Positions 37,266-48,082 of a stretch of 64,000 bases of DNA are shown here, piece by piece. Source of the stretch: Stropharia rugosoannulata (Eukaryota; Basidiomycota; Agaricomycetes; Agaricales; Strophariaceae); the NCBI GenBank assembly GCA_028532985.1, contig JANCIK010000007.1, forward strand, positions 1,550,001 through 1,614,000. Reading direction: 5' to 3'. Made by a program: the position numbers and the translations under genes. Each line of letters starts with the position of its first letter. The stretch's first letter is position 1. The notes below the pieces were generated by a model. That model made no database searches, was not told the DNA's origin, and saw nothing but the letters and a program-made list of their open reading frames with translations.

Positions 37266-38394
37266 TTACGGGGTATATTCTGGAGGGGAATGGTGTTTTT
37301 CCGCTTTGTTAAGAACGGTTACTATCTCTACGAGCTGCTCCTTCAGCTTCGTAATTTTTCTTTCTGATAGCATCGTCGAATCGCACTGGGTCTGACGAGG
37401 ATTTGCTTCTCTACCCACACCCTGGCATATGTCCAAAACACTTTCTGTGTCGGGGGCTGCGGTGGGGTCTGGCACAAGGTGCGCTTTACTTGATCCCGAG
37501 GCGTTGGTCGCGCTAGTGCTGGGAGGCATCATATACGGTACTGGCTTCCGAGAAGTTGATGGACGCGAGGGGCCCGGCGGTGACAGTTGATGAGGTGAGG
37601 CGGATCGGCGTCGCCGTTTGTTGTACGTCCGCACGGTGGCGATGATGGCGACGACGAGGATGGTAGCACCAGCGGCGCACAGAATGCCGATGAGCAGACC
37701 TCTCTTGGAGTGCGTTTGGGAGCCAGGGTTGCTGCTTGGACTTGTGTGTGCCCCCGGCACCGTGGCTACAGTGGATGTTGGTAGAGTGCTGGTTGCGATC
37801 ACATCGGTTGAGGTTAAGATTACAGTGCCGCCCGTTCCCGGTACTTTTGAAGACCGTAGAGATGTGATTGTAGCGCTCTGACTTGGAGAACGAGTGGGTA
37901 CGAGGGTCCCGGTGTGCGAAACGGATGTGGTTGTCGGTTGCGAAGGTGTTGATTGGGGATTGCTTATTACTGAAGGAGAGATGGCTTGGACGCTTTCTGA
38001 GTTGGAGGTACCTGTAATGGTGGGTATTGACAATGAAAAGCCCTGTATCCCTGAGACTGAGGGTGATGCAGCTTGTAGAGTTACTGTTACTGTCGTGAAA
38101 ATGCTATGCGAGTCTTGGCGGAATCTTAGCGGTACTAGGCTCTGTGGACTTGAGCCGCATGACTTCCTATGATACAAAAATGTTCAGTAGGTGATGACGA
38201 TATAGAAGCAAGCACCAGAGGACGCGCCTGCGACATCTCTTCACGGAGAGGGATTCATTATGGAAAAAACGAGCGCTGTGTGCACTTCTGAGATCTGTAT
38301 GGTGAAGCGTTCTTCCACGATGCGCCGAATGAGTGTAGGCCTATAATAATACCACTAATAGGACCGACCGTGTTTTATCTATCAGCAAGATCAT
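37266..38394 (-). CDS. Ser/Thr-rich single-pass membrane protein, paralog B
   Basis: Second intact family member. The main exon (up to about 38168) encodes KSCGSSPQSLVPLRFRQDS, SIFTTVTVTLQ, a Ser/Thr/Pro-rich stalk of about 110 residues, a transmembrane helix (LLIGILCAAGATILVVAIIA) with KRRRR after it, a Ser/Pro-rich tail and a short coiled coil (RKITKLKEQLVEIVTVLNKA) ending SPPEYTP, parallel to paralog A's VLPVYSP. Upstream, splice signals allow an exon reading VHTALVFSIMNPSP, and further up a hydrophobic leader (LAISCLLLAIFSMILL) is present, but the exact 5' exons and start are not resolved. Same orientation and architecture as paralog A, so a tandem duplicate. A cell-surface role is inferred from architecture. 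Confidence 0.65.
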
Positions 38395-40328
38395 GGAGAA
38401 GATGGCGAGTAAAAGACAGGAAATTGCGAGACTATGAAGTCAGAATGAGAGAGTCAGTGAGGGTCTTTCAGAGAACATGCTGAGTGGATAGGCTACCTTC
38501 TGGGGCGACGAGCCGCCTTTTTCATCGCTGGGCCGACCAATAGAGGTGAAGAAGGTCTCAGTAGGCCTGGTCTGTACCACAACTTGACTCAGATATCACA
38601 ACGCTTCATCATTTGATAATCTTCGTTCGCATCTCATCAAGTCGACTGAGGTGTTTTCCCCCTCGCGATCGTTGTTAGGATTGTAGACACCCATGTACAC
38701 GAAACACATAGTGAGAATATGTAGAGTACATACAAGGACAACGCAAATTCTTCATTTCGCATAACGATGGGTACTGTGATGCTCCACTATATTTTGATTC
38801 ATTTGAAAGATGTTTTGGTGTCTGAGGAGCTAGGAAGAAGTGGTATCGTATAGGTTGCGGTTACAACAACAGAAGCTATTGGAAAGGGTACAAAAGGGCG
38901 TTCTCTGTCGAAGAGAAAGCTCATGCTATTCGCTTGTTCGATGTCTGTATCTCGTTGGTCACTCTGACTCCATATTTCTAATAATAACACTCTCACAAGG
39001 GCACTCCAATTTGCATTAACGCTGGCCCCCAATATGGGTATGGGACACTTTACAAGCACACACTGCGATAGTACCGATACGTGCCAAAAGGTGCGACATT
39101 CGTCTGGTCGATGCGCAGCTCCTGGTAAAGCTAACAAGGAAGAATGAATGAACATGCGGTATGTGTTTATTTTCAGTTGATCTCTGTCAGTTTCTTATAC
39201 TCGTTTGAGTCAGAGCACGAAATTGGTGAGGTGGGACACACAACCCATTTCAACACGTTTGATCCATTTAGTAATCCCACCTTTGGTTTTCATTGCTAAA
39301 TTGAGACCATGCCCTCAAAAGCTTTATCTTGTTAATCCATATAGTAATCCCGCTTAATCTAGGCGCAGCCAAATTAAGAGGCCTTGGGCCATGTCTGGCC
39401 ACATCGTTTACCACGCTGTTTTCTTCAGTTTGCCTCAAGGACTTATGAGATATATATGGCAGTCAGCCTCTGCATTTCTCACGGCCTGTGGCCCAGAAGG
39501 AGAAGAAAAGTAAGTGTGAGTACTGTTAATGCTTTAAATTGCTGTGCGTGCGTTCTCCGATTGGTCAGATGTGAGAAGATCCAGGACTTTGGCCTATTTG
39601 TAGATTGTCCCGTACTCGTTCCGTGTAATCCGCTTATAGATGTCGTTGAAATGTCGTGCATTACGATCAGCGTGGTAATTGAATGGGCATCGAGGCAGAT
39701 GGAGCTTGAGCGGGCAAGTTTGGGTGGATTTGGGCAGCTGGGGGGCCTGCAGATATACCGACTGGTGCAGTTTGATATCATAGCGATATTGCCAGCCAGC
39801 CATTCGTATCCGGGTTCAATGTGACAGCTGATACACTAGTAGGGACCGAGTCAGGCCGAAAGCGTTCGGAGACTCGTGGGCAGAATAAAAATAAACTGCA
39901 AAGAATGTCAACCGGAGATGATGCCAATCATGACGTTGAAGGTCGTAATGGGAGAGCAGAATTTTTTTCAAGTTATGCAGCAATGAGAGGAGAGCAATGG
40001 GACCCTGATGGGGACGAGGGAGTAGCTGGCCAGCTCAAGTAACCTTATTGCGAGTCTACCGATGTTTTGGGGAAAGCTCGGAAAGGAACATAAAGCAACG
40101 ATCAGTTATGGCAAGAGTTGCTTTAATTGCAGCTAGGAAAAATCGCATAGAGAGCAGTGTACACTGTTAGGGTTGCCAGAGCATACAAGAGTGAGTCAAG
40201 CGACGTTGAAAGAGGCAAAACAAAAAACACGAGGCCAATTGTGGGATGGGATGAACAATGGTGTCACGGGAGGCGTGGGATTTAAATGCATACATATGCT
40301 AGGTCTTTGGCGAGCGCTTCCCCTGTTC
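38395..40328. other. Gap holding paralog B 5' region and relic
   Basis: About 1.9 kb. It probably contains the 5' leader exon and promoter of paralog B (38395-38500) and a faint relic of the same family (38799-39155). The stretch 39200-40328 has only short frames, including a 146-codon plus frame at 39384-39824 with no recognisable domain, and ends with the promoter of the Pro/Gln-rich gene. Confidence 0.4.
38799..39155 (-). pseudogene. Faint relic of the Ser/Thr-rich membrane protein family
   Basis: A minus-strand frame reads SALVRVLLLEIWSQSDQ and later FVPFPIASVVVTATYTIP. These line up with paralog A's SYRVTVFFVDL segment and with paralog B's SIFTTVTVTLQ segment in the right order. There is no stalk, membrane helix or tail downstream. 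I treat it as a truncated fourth copy of the tandem array. The match is short and could be coincidence. Confidence 0.35.
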
Positions 40329-43300
40329 ATGGCCGCCTTTTCTTCCTCGGCGTCCCAGCAAGCAGGACAGCGAACCCACCAGCCAGCAACATATCCCCAG
40401 ACGGCGGCCCCAGGAATCCCTGCCAGAGGAAACTACCCCGCTCCCCCGTTCGCTGGACCCCCGCCCATTCCTGCGGGGGTCTCCGTAAACCCTCAGCAAT
40501 GGCAACAGGGATTCTGGCAGTTTAACCCGGCTTGGGCTGCGGCTCAACAGCAGAAGCCGCAGGAGCCCCATGTTCCCTGGGTCCCAAGTCGCCACTGGAT
40601 GCCCGCTGCCCACCAGCCACCGCAGCAACAAAGGCCGGCACAGCAGCAGGCGTCCTACAATCCATACAAACGAGTACCCCAGCCCCCGAGTCAAGAATAT
40701 CTGGCTATGAAATTGTCCGACAACCCATTAGGTCTCACCAATATGGAGCCCGCGTCTATGTACGTGCATCGCTCAAATCGCTTTCAATCAGCTGACCTTT
40801 TTTTTCAGCGAAGAGTATTACAGGCAAGGTCAGCCTGAGCCTGCCGTGCATACGCCATGGATATGGAAACCCAGTGCCCTTGATCCAGACGAAGACGAGG
40901 ATACAGCAGAACCTCGTCGTGCGCCGCCTCAGAGGCAAGAGTCGTTCACTGCAAAGCTCGATCTGCAGCCAGTTTTTTCAAGCGCCATCGTTCGCACTCC
41001 AGACCATTACCGCGACAGTCAACGCTCTGGACCATCGACTCGTTCCTCACAGTCCTCTTTTTCTTCATTAAACTCTCGCCCATCGCTGTCTTCAGGAGGT
41101 ACATCTCTGTCTTCTTGGACATCTACAGATTCGTCGAAACCAGGCGAGGTTTTCCTTACTGATCGCAGCGCTATCACAGAAGAGCCTGCGAGCATGTTTG
41201 ATGAGCTGAAACCTCCTCTCCATGATCCTGGTGGAATACTTTCACCATTAGTAATTGCGACCCCCTTGCATCGTGGTCTCGCCAATGTGCTCGGTGACCC
41301 ACGAGCCCCGTCTACGCCCTCCCCACTTCGTTCTTCTGGTAGCGAAGGCGCCGATGGAGCAGGGGTAATACGCGTCCGGCGTGAACACCCCAATCCCGTG
41401 CTCGCCACGTGGAGTCTCGACACAATCCCCGAAGCTCCGCGCGACGATACAACCTCCAGACAGGTCAACAGCAGTGCTAGCCACAAGCCAGAAACTGCTC
41501 ATGACCCATCTGTCTACTCTGTCTATTTAGACCAACATGATCGCAGAACTCCTGACCGATTAAAGGAGCGTGGCCTAGGTCAACCTAAAGGCGAGCAATA
41601 TGCTTCGTACGAGCATGCTTTGCCTAGCCGCCAGGACTCATTTCGCGAGCCACTTCAGGAGCGTGATCGTTCCGAGCGACACCCCAATCCAATGCGCGGC
41701 CAAGATATATCTCAGAACCGCGATCGCGTTCCTCGAGAAAAAGAACCAGAACATGGGAATATGCCCGGCAACAGGGCGCGTACTATGTCGCACTCGCAAC
41801 CAGCAAGCGCCCCTGCTCAGCACTACACTCAACCGCCATCCCGGGAGGGCTCAATTTCTCAGCGTGCGGCGGCCGGTCCAGTGACGCGTGCAACACTGCC
41901 TCCCGACTGGACTAATCCACCGAACCAGGCGAATTCAGCACAGCCGCAAGATCCCTACCGCCCGCAGGCGCACAGTCAGAAGCTCGGTAGCCAACATACG
42001 ACAGCTGTATATGTTGAACCCCACGTGTCTCCGCAGGCGCCAGCGCAGTCTCAACGTTCCCCCAGGCGCACTGTTAGTGTAAATGATGTGGCTCAGATCC
42101 CGTTCGCATACCCGTATCCGTACACTCCGGCGGGTTGGACAGAAGGGGACAAGCGCAATGCACCGCATCAGTCCCCTCAAGGAGATGCGCGTCGGCAACA
42201 ACCACAACGATCCTCGTCAGCTCATCTGGGACCATCTGCTGCAAGCGCGGTTCCAATCGCTCCAATGCAACCCTACCCGCCAGTTGTGGGTCCAGGTCTG
42301 CATGAAGCTCACCAGCAACGTGAACATAAAGCTGAGAATGCTGTAGCCTCGTACGACTATTCCCATGCTCATTCTGAATCGTCGACCCGGAAATTATCTG
42401 TACCAAGTTCGGGTGCACATGCCTATCCGTCCCCGCATGCAACACCGCCTGGGTCCAAGGAAGCGAGTCCTTCGTTCTGGGGAAAGTCACCGCTGAACGC
42501 CGGTGCGTCTGCAGCCCCTCCCGTCTCGGCGGGTGCGGCATCCAATCCTAGCTCGCCTCCCCCTACGGGGGCGACGCCGACGCACAGCCGCGCTCGTGGT
42601 CACAGTACTGACGGAGTAGCCGCGTATTACCGCTCTCGTTCAGAGCATGATAATGCGCGCGCCGATGCGCACGGGTGGGGGAATCAGAGTCAGAGTCAGA
42701 ATCCGCTTCCGCCTCCACCACAACCGTCAGCTTATGTCGTCCCCCCAGCGTCCGCTCCACGGCTTGAGGCTTCAACAAGTTTCTCGTCAAATGGATCTTC
42801 CGGGGACTCGGCGGGTACTGTTACAGCTAGTGGAGCTGCCGCGGCTGCGAATCACAGGACTCCCCCGAGCGTGGTCCCGCCTGGTGCGGGCCTGTATGCG
42901 GCTATGATCAGTGACGCTGCTCGCGCACGGGAGTCCTCAGCTTCTGCGGCGGCTGCGGCGGCGGAGAGGGCGCGTCGCAAAACCATGGAATCGTCGATGC
43001 GACCGGGCACACAACACACGCACGTCTACGGCGCAGCAGCTCAACCCCCTGCGCAGAGTCCGCCTCAAGCCCAGAAATATCCCAGTCCGGCAAAGAGGGG
43101 AAGCGACGGCACTACCACGAACTCCCGCAGCAACAGCATCTCCAAGGCTACCGCACCCCCTGCCCCGATGGTTCCTGGCGTACATACCGCCCAGTCTCCT
43201 GGACATGGGTCGGCTGTGCCGTATGTACATCCTCCGCCAGCGCACTACCTGTTCTCCCCGCCGCTATCACCTGCAGTGGCCAAGGCGCAGCCCCGCCGCC

Positions 43301-43621
43301 AGCACCGCATACGTCGAGGGTACTGGAACAATCGCGGTGACCACCTCACCCCGGACGGGTACATTGTGTATGCGCCTGAGGCGCTCGCGTACCCTGCTGA
43401 GCTTGCGGGATATCCGCTTGTGAAGGAGGGCTACCAGGATGATCGAGGTGCGTGGTGCAGGTGGGTTCAGCGCCCAGAGCTTAGGGAGAGTTTACCGCGG
43501 GAAGGTAAACCTGCGGAAAGACCGTATGAGTCGGTGAGTGCTAGTGAAGTGAACGTTATTGACTGTAATTTGTATCACTAATGCACTATCTCTTTAGTTT
43601 GTCGTCTACGTCGATCAGTGA
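40329..43621 (+). CDS. Large Pro/Gln/Ser-rich protein, conserved-looking C-terminal module
   Basis: Predicted protein of 1,059 residues in three exons (40329-40759, 40809-43533, 43598-43621; introns of 49 and 64 nt). The start ATG 40329 (MAAFSSSASQQAGQ) is chosen for its good context and because the Pro/Gln-rich sequence begins there. Near residue 145 it reads EEYYRQGQPEPAVHTPWIWK, a short Trp-rich motif. Most of the protein is low-complexity and probably disordered, with many SP/TP sites. The last ~110 residues look folded: RRQHRIRRGYWNNRGDHLTP, DGYIVYAPEALAYPAELAGY, GAWCRWVQRPEL and RPYESFVVYVDQ. I do not recognise a named family; regulatory or scaffold roles would be guesses. The final 24-nt exon is needed to complete the C-terminus. 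The T-rich DNA after 43.9 kb is probably its 3' UTR. Confidence 0.8.
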
Positions 43622-45480
43622 TTAGCCCAGGTTGGTTAGAATAAGATAGGTGAGCCACTTACCCTTTTACCTCCTACTCAAAACCTGCACCGCATCAATG
43701 ATGTCAGTTTCTACTTTCATCGTATATTTCATAGGGCGGGGGAGGCATTTCTTGTTCAATTTTTCTGTGGGGTTCTGACGCTTGTTACAGGTCTTTAAAC
43801 TGGTAAGCCCTCTAATGAGGAGGCTACCTTTGCTTCGTCCACCAGTCCCTCTTCTTGGGCTTATCACTGCCCGAGGGTAACGATAGCATCTGTACTTGAA
43901 CTTACATCTATACAATAGAGAACACCGCGCCGCTTATACAATACCCCCCCGGAGCCATACCTGCATACCCTCGCACATACACACGCTTCCGTATACCTCA
44001 TCATCTTGTATCACCAGCCATTCTATCCCGCCCTGCGGTATGCGCCTCTGATCTGTATACTATATTGCCTGTTATGCTTTGCTTCGATTTTTTTTTTTGA
44101 CTTGTTTGTTTGTACAACTAGCTCATCCCTACCCTGCGTTGTTTGGACATACACGATTCCGGTGACGAGTGCGTATGGGATACATTTCTACTTTTACTTT
44201 TTTTTTGTAACCTTTTTCTCTTTTTTCTTCCCGTTTTCTCCCGTTATGCTCTTATATGCCCAAGATCAAACCCTATCTATGCTCCCTTCTGTTGTATATC
44301 GTTCACACTCTCGCTATGCCCAAATTCCTGCGCTCATTTCCATGCCTCTCTCTCTCCCTCTGTATGGATCCATCCCGTTGCTTATCGTACGTATTCTCTG
44401 TCTATTGTCATGCTTCACTTTCCTGCGCGGGGTAGGCTATTCAGTCTTGTATTATATATTGGTTGTTTTAATTATATGCGAGCGCGGTTGTTTCTAATTC
44501 AAGGTGCTGGTTAAGTGACGTTCGCTAGAGTTGGCCCAAGCACAGAGTTTGCTCAAAATACAAAAAAAGAAACTGGGATAGGCGCGTGATAGGCGTCTTA
44601 TGACAACGTCAGTGACATCGGCAGCGCCCATTAGTAGGCGCCGATCTTGTACTAAACCATGAGTGCCACGTACCGTATGGTGAACCATATCATAGCCTGC
44701 CTGTATTGCGATAATTACTTAGTGACTGAGATATCAAGTAGTACTGACGGGTTGGGCGGTAAGTTGTTGCCTACGGCAGAGCATACTTAGTACATAAGTA
44801 GTAAGTACTTAGGTGCGCTCAATGTCAGCGCTCGGCAATTGTAAACCTTCAAAATTATAGCCGTTCGGCGTTATGTACTCAAGTTTAGTTTTCACGTAAC
44901 TATTCATATGCATGATGTCCCTGCGCATTTTGACGACTCCTTGCTTTGGTTGTACTTATGTATCAATGAACACTGAAAGGAAAGGAGCTTTCTTCGAAGT
45001 CCTGAGCACTTTCAACAATTTCTGCAATGTGGCACTTTTAAGACTTGTCGAACGATTTGATGTGACCAGTCATTCATATGAAGGGCCTGGGGCTTGGGCG
45101 GGGACCAGTTATGTATTCCCATCAAGTCCTCATCACATCCGCCGTCCACAAATTTGCCGGCTGCTTATGTATAGGTTTGGTAAAAGGGTGTTTTGCAGAA
45201 CAGAGCACAACGCGCTAGTGCAATTATTATTACATATGCGCACGCGTTGTGATACAGGGGTGATATCTGTTGATATATTCTGCGACAGTCTGTCTGGTTA
45301 GCTATTCAGACGCCCCAGCAGTTACAAGTATTTCACTGAACCTGATGACGATGAGAGTGTAGATTTTACACTTCAATCACAGAAGGTTCAAGCTGTATAT
45401 GAAGGAGGAAGACATGTCACATGGGCATGAACAGGATCTCGGATACGTCGTGGGTTCACGAAAACCAAAAATTTTCGATA
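43622..45480. other. 3' flank and intergenic stretch
   Basis: About 1.9 kb. 43.9-44.5 kb is strongly pyrimidine-rich on the plus strand, so an open frame of 163 codons there (44006-44497) translates to mostly Phe, Leu, Ser and Tyr and is not credible as a protein. The remainder has only short frames. A palindrome-like TA-rich patch lies at 44785-44812. Confidence 0.45.
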
Positions 45481-45587
45481 CGGCACCTTACGGAAGACAT
45501 TGCACTAAGCTTTATCCGAAACATTGGAAGCCAGAATTGGCGAAGTTCTGCGGAGTTGTTAAACCATAACGGGAAAGGTGCCAGTCT
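45481..45587 (+). repeat. Upstream block shared by tandem hydrophobins, copy 1
   Basis: A stretch of about 107 bp lying 211 bp before the hydrophobin ATG at 45798. It is closely similar to 46658-46769, with shared words CCTTACGGAAGACA, GAAGTTCTGCGGAGTTGTTA and AACCATAACGG. It is either the edge of the duplicated segment or a conserved regulatory block. Confidence 0.75.
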
Positions 45588-45797
45588 CGCGTGAATGTTG
45601 ACACAAACCACCGTGTCGAATTGTTGTGTTCACGACTGCATGTTAGAGCGCACGGTCCACAGTAAATTACGTTGCCGAAGGTTAACGAGACCCATAAAAG
45701 CGCATTGAAATGACTTTCAATCTTCAGTCGAACCAGTCCCAGTTCTACCCACAGTACACTTTTAAAGTCAGTCATCTACCCGTAAACAACAAGCAAG

Positions 45798-46282
45798 ATG
45801 TTCGCTCGTGTCTTTGTCGCTGCTCTCGCTGCCCTCCCTATCTTTGCCGCTGCTGGTTCGCCTTCCAACCAGTGCAACACTGGTACTGCCCAATGCTGCA
45901 ATGAAGTTCAGAACGTTAGTGCAGTTTTGTATTCTCTTTAGTATATTCTAACATTAGTAAATGTAGACCAACAACCTCTCTAGTTTTGTTACGGGGTACC
46001 TCTCCACTGTTAATGTTGCTGTTTCTAGCATCACTGGCCAGGTTGGAGGTATGTTTTTACTTTTAATGCGTTATGACTGTGTTAACGATTTGCATTGCAG
46101 TCACTTGCTCTCCTATCACCGTTATCGGCGCTTCTTCTACATCTTGCAATGCACAGCCTGTCTGCTGTACCGACAACTCCTTCGTAAGTATTTTATTAGA
46201 TTTGTATAACAAGTTATTAATGCAGTACTTGCAGAACGGTGTTGTTGCTATCGGTTGCTCTCCCATCAACGCAAACCTCTAA
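45798..46282 (+). CDS. Class I hydrophobin, tandem copy 1 (intact)
   Basis: Secreted class I hydrophobin of 109 residues. Exons are 45798-45914, 45967-46048, 46101-46183 and 46235-46282; exons 2-4 have the same lengths (82, 83, 48) as in the inverted hydrophobin pair. The signal peptide is [20 protein letters not shown]. The cysteine pattern is C-x6-CC, a 34-residue loop, C-x12-C-x5-CC-x12-C, all eight present. The C-terminus reads GCSPINANL. The third intron has two possible acceptors nine bases apart (ATGCAG and TTGCAG); the second restores the family spacing. It shares a conserved upstream block with the decayed neighbour at 46950. Role in surface hydrophobicity is family knowledge. Confidence 0.95.
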
Positions 46283-46657
46283 AAAATTGGGACTCCGAGT
46301 TTCCCCGGCTTAGTAGTCACAGTTGTTTATTAATCGCGTTGAACAATATACCCTAATGTTGATGTGTTCGTAATGACTTCTTCAGTGTTGCAGATAACAA
46401 ATTAGCATTGTTCGTTTTAAGCACTTGACTTCGGAATTCGTAGTGCCGAAATTATGTGTCTGACAAGCGCGTCTGCGCGCGGTTGTGAGCTTCGCTACGG
46501 CGGGCTTACAACGGCATAGAGCGTGGAGTATTGTACATGTTGAGAGACAGGTAATATCTGTTGAGATTACCTATTCAGATTCTACCAACACGGACATACT
46601 AGATGGTCGTGAGTAAGATCGATAAGTTCCTATGTATTAGTTGGCTCACCTGCAGTG

Positions 46658-46769
46658 CGGTACCTTACGGAAGACACTCTACTAAGCTAATTTATTCGAA
46701 ACTTTGAGAGAGCCAGAATTGACGAAGTTCTGCGGAGTTGTTAAACCATAACGGAAAAGGCGGCAGTCT
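46658..46769 (+). repeat. Upstream block shared by tandem hydrophobins, copy 2
   Basis: Counterpart of 45481-45587, lying 181 bp upstream of the decayed hydrophobin's ATG. The core GAAGTTCTGCGGAGTTGTTA with AACCATAACGG is identical by eye, and the flanking bases carry scattered differences. Confidence 0.75.
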
Positions 46770-46949
46770 TGGGTAAAGAATTGTTAAGCTCAGGACTGCA
46801 TTTTATATCAAACGATCCACCATGACTTACGTTGCCAATGGACAATGAGCTCCATAAAATCATACTGAAATAACCTTCACTCTTCAGTCGAACCTACTAC
46901 CCACCGCACACTCTGAAATTCAGTTAACCTACTTCAACTAACAAGAAAA

Positions 46950-47361
46950 ATGTTTGCCCGTGTCTTTGTTGCTGCCCTTGCTGCCCTCCCCATCTTTGCC
47001 AGTGCTACTGCCTCGCCCTCCAAACAGTGCAGCGCTGGTACTGCACAGTGCTGTAATCAAGTTCAGGATATCAGTGCAGTTTTGTAATTTGCCTCATTGT
47101 TATCTTATGCACTGCTGGCTGTGAATGTAGGTCGGCAACCTTGATCAATTCGACATGTATTACCTTGCTGCTGTTAAGGTCGACATTAGTACCATAACTG
47201 GACAGGTCGGAGGTATGTTTGGATTTTGTGAGTGTATCATGAATGTTATAACAGCTTGCGTTTCAGTAACTTGCTCCCCTACTATCACCAGCGGAGGCAC
47301 TTCCTCAAGCTCTCGAAAAAGCCACCCCGTCTGCTGCACCAACAATTCAGGCTCCCTGTGA
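46950..47361 (+). pseudogene. Decayed class I hydrophobin, tandem copy 2
   Basis: A near neighbour copy of the hydrophobin at 45798 that has lost key parts. It keeps the signal peptide ([20 protein letters not shown]), the first CC motif and the second CC motif (HPVCCTNNS). Four defects are visible. The first intron donor is ATCAGT where the intact copy has GTTAGT, and reading on meets a stop. The fourth-spacing cysteine (TSC in the intact copy) is replaced in SSRKSHPVCC. The third intron donor after CCTNNS is missing. The frame then ends at 47361, so the last exon with the final cysteine is lost. At most six of eight cysteines remain. A short secreted product is possible only if an unusual splice is used. 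Confidence 0.85.
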
Positions 47362-48082
47362 AGAGCATGTTGTATTTGGCAGTGAGCTGCATAACCAGCG
47401 CATATTATGGCTACATCACTTCTGAACCACTGGACACAGCGGGACCGTTATGTATCGCGTCTCTTTGTTTAGCGATTAAAGAAAAGGGACTCCAAGGCAG
47501 AGTTAAGTTCGGCACCTCATGTTTTCGAAAGGCTTTTTGCGTGGGACATCCTATCATACATGTCGATAAAACAAAGTTCCTATCATAAGGGCCATTGTGG
47601 TTCAGTTAGAAAACGACTGGTTCTCTAGCTCGTATGTATAGTAGCTTTGGTAAATTGCGTGTACTTCCTTCCAGATTATCAACAGACGTTCGATGGGTAT
47701 TCAAGAATTTGCGAAACTCAGGAGTCGACTTTGTTACTTTCCAACGAATCGCCAATCTTGTATATGGACTACGGTACGGGACCTATGTAGATGGCCTGAG
47801 GCACGGCGCATTCAATCAGTCCCGTGCAGAACGAGCCCGATCGTAGGGGAACTCCCGATCGAGCTGCTGCTCTGGGGTATAAAAAGCTGTTATGTTTTGT
47901 ATTTTCACAACCACACGGCTTGTCCTCTTTCTACCACCACGGCGGTGACTTGGGCTCGCTACACTACAACCACGCCGCCTCGGGCTTTACCCGCCTAGTG
48001 TACAACGCCTCGGATCGCTGCTACTCGCTCACTGGCTACATTGCCTAGAGCTTCTACTTCGCTGGTCGCTCACGGCCCCGCC
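47362..48082. other. Intergenic stretch with promoter of 48083 gene
   Basis: About 720 bp. The last 205 bases contain a TATA element at 47878 and a long leader or unrecognised first exon of the next gene. No other feature is recognised. Confidence 0.4.
47878..47884 (+). promoter_or_regulatory. TATA box upstream of the 48083 gene
   Basis: TATAAAA within GGGTATAAAAAGC, a strong consensus. It lies about 200 bp before the ATG at 48083, which implies either a long leader or an unrecognised first exon. Confidence 0.5.

Noticed and set aside
39384..39824. 146-codon plus-strand frame
   Set aside because: No domain, no clear promoter and unremarkable codon pattern; more likely chance.
44006..44497. 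163-codon hydrophobic frame on the plus strand
   Set aside because: It is a translation of pyrimidine-rich 3' UTR-like DNA; the apparent membrane segments come from T-rich composition.
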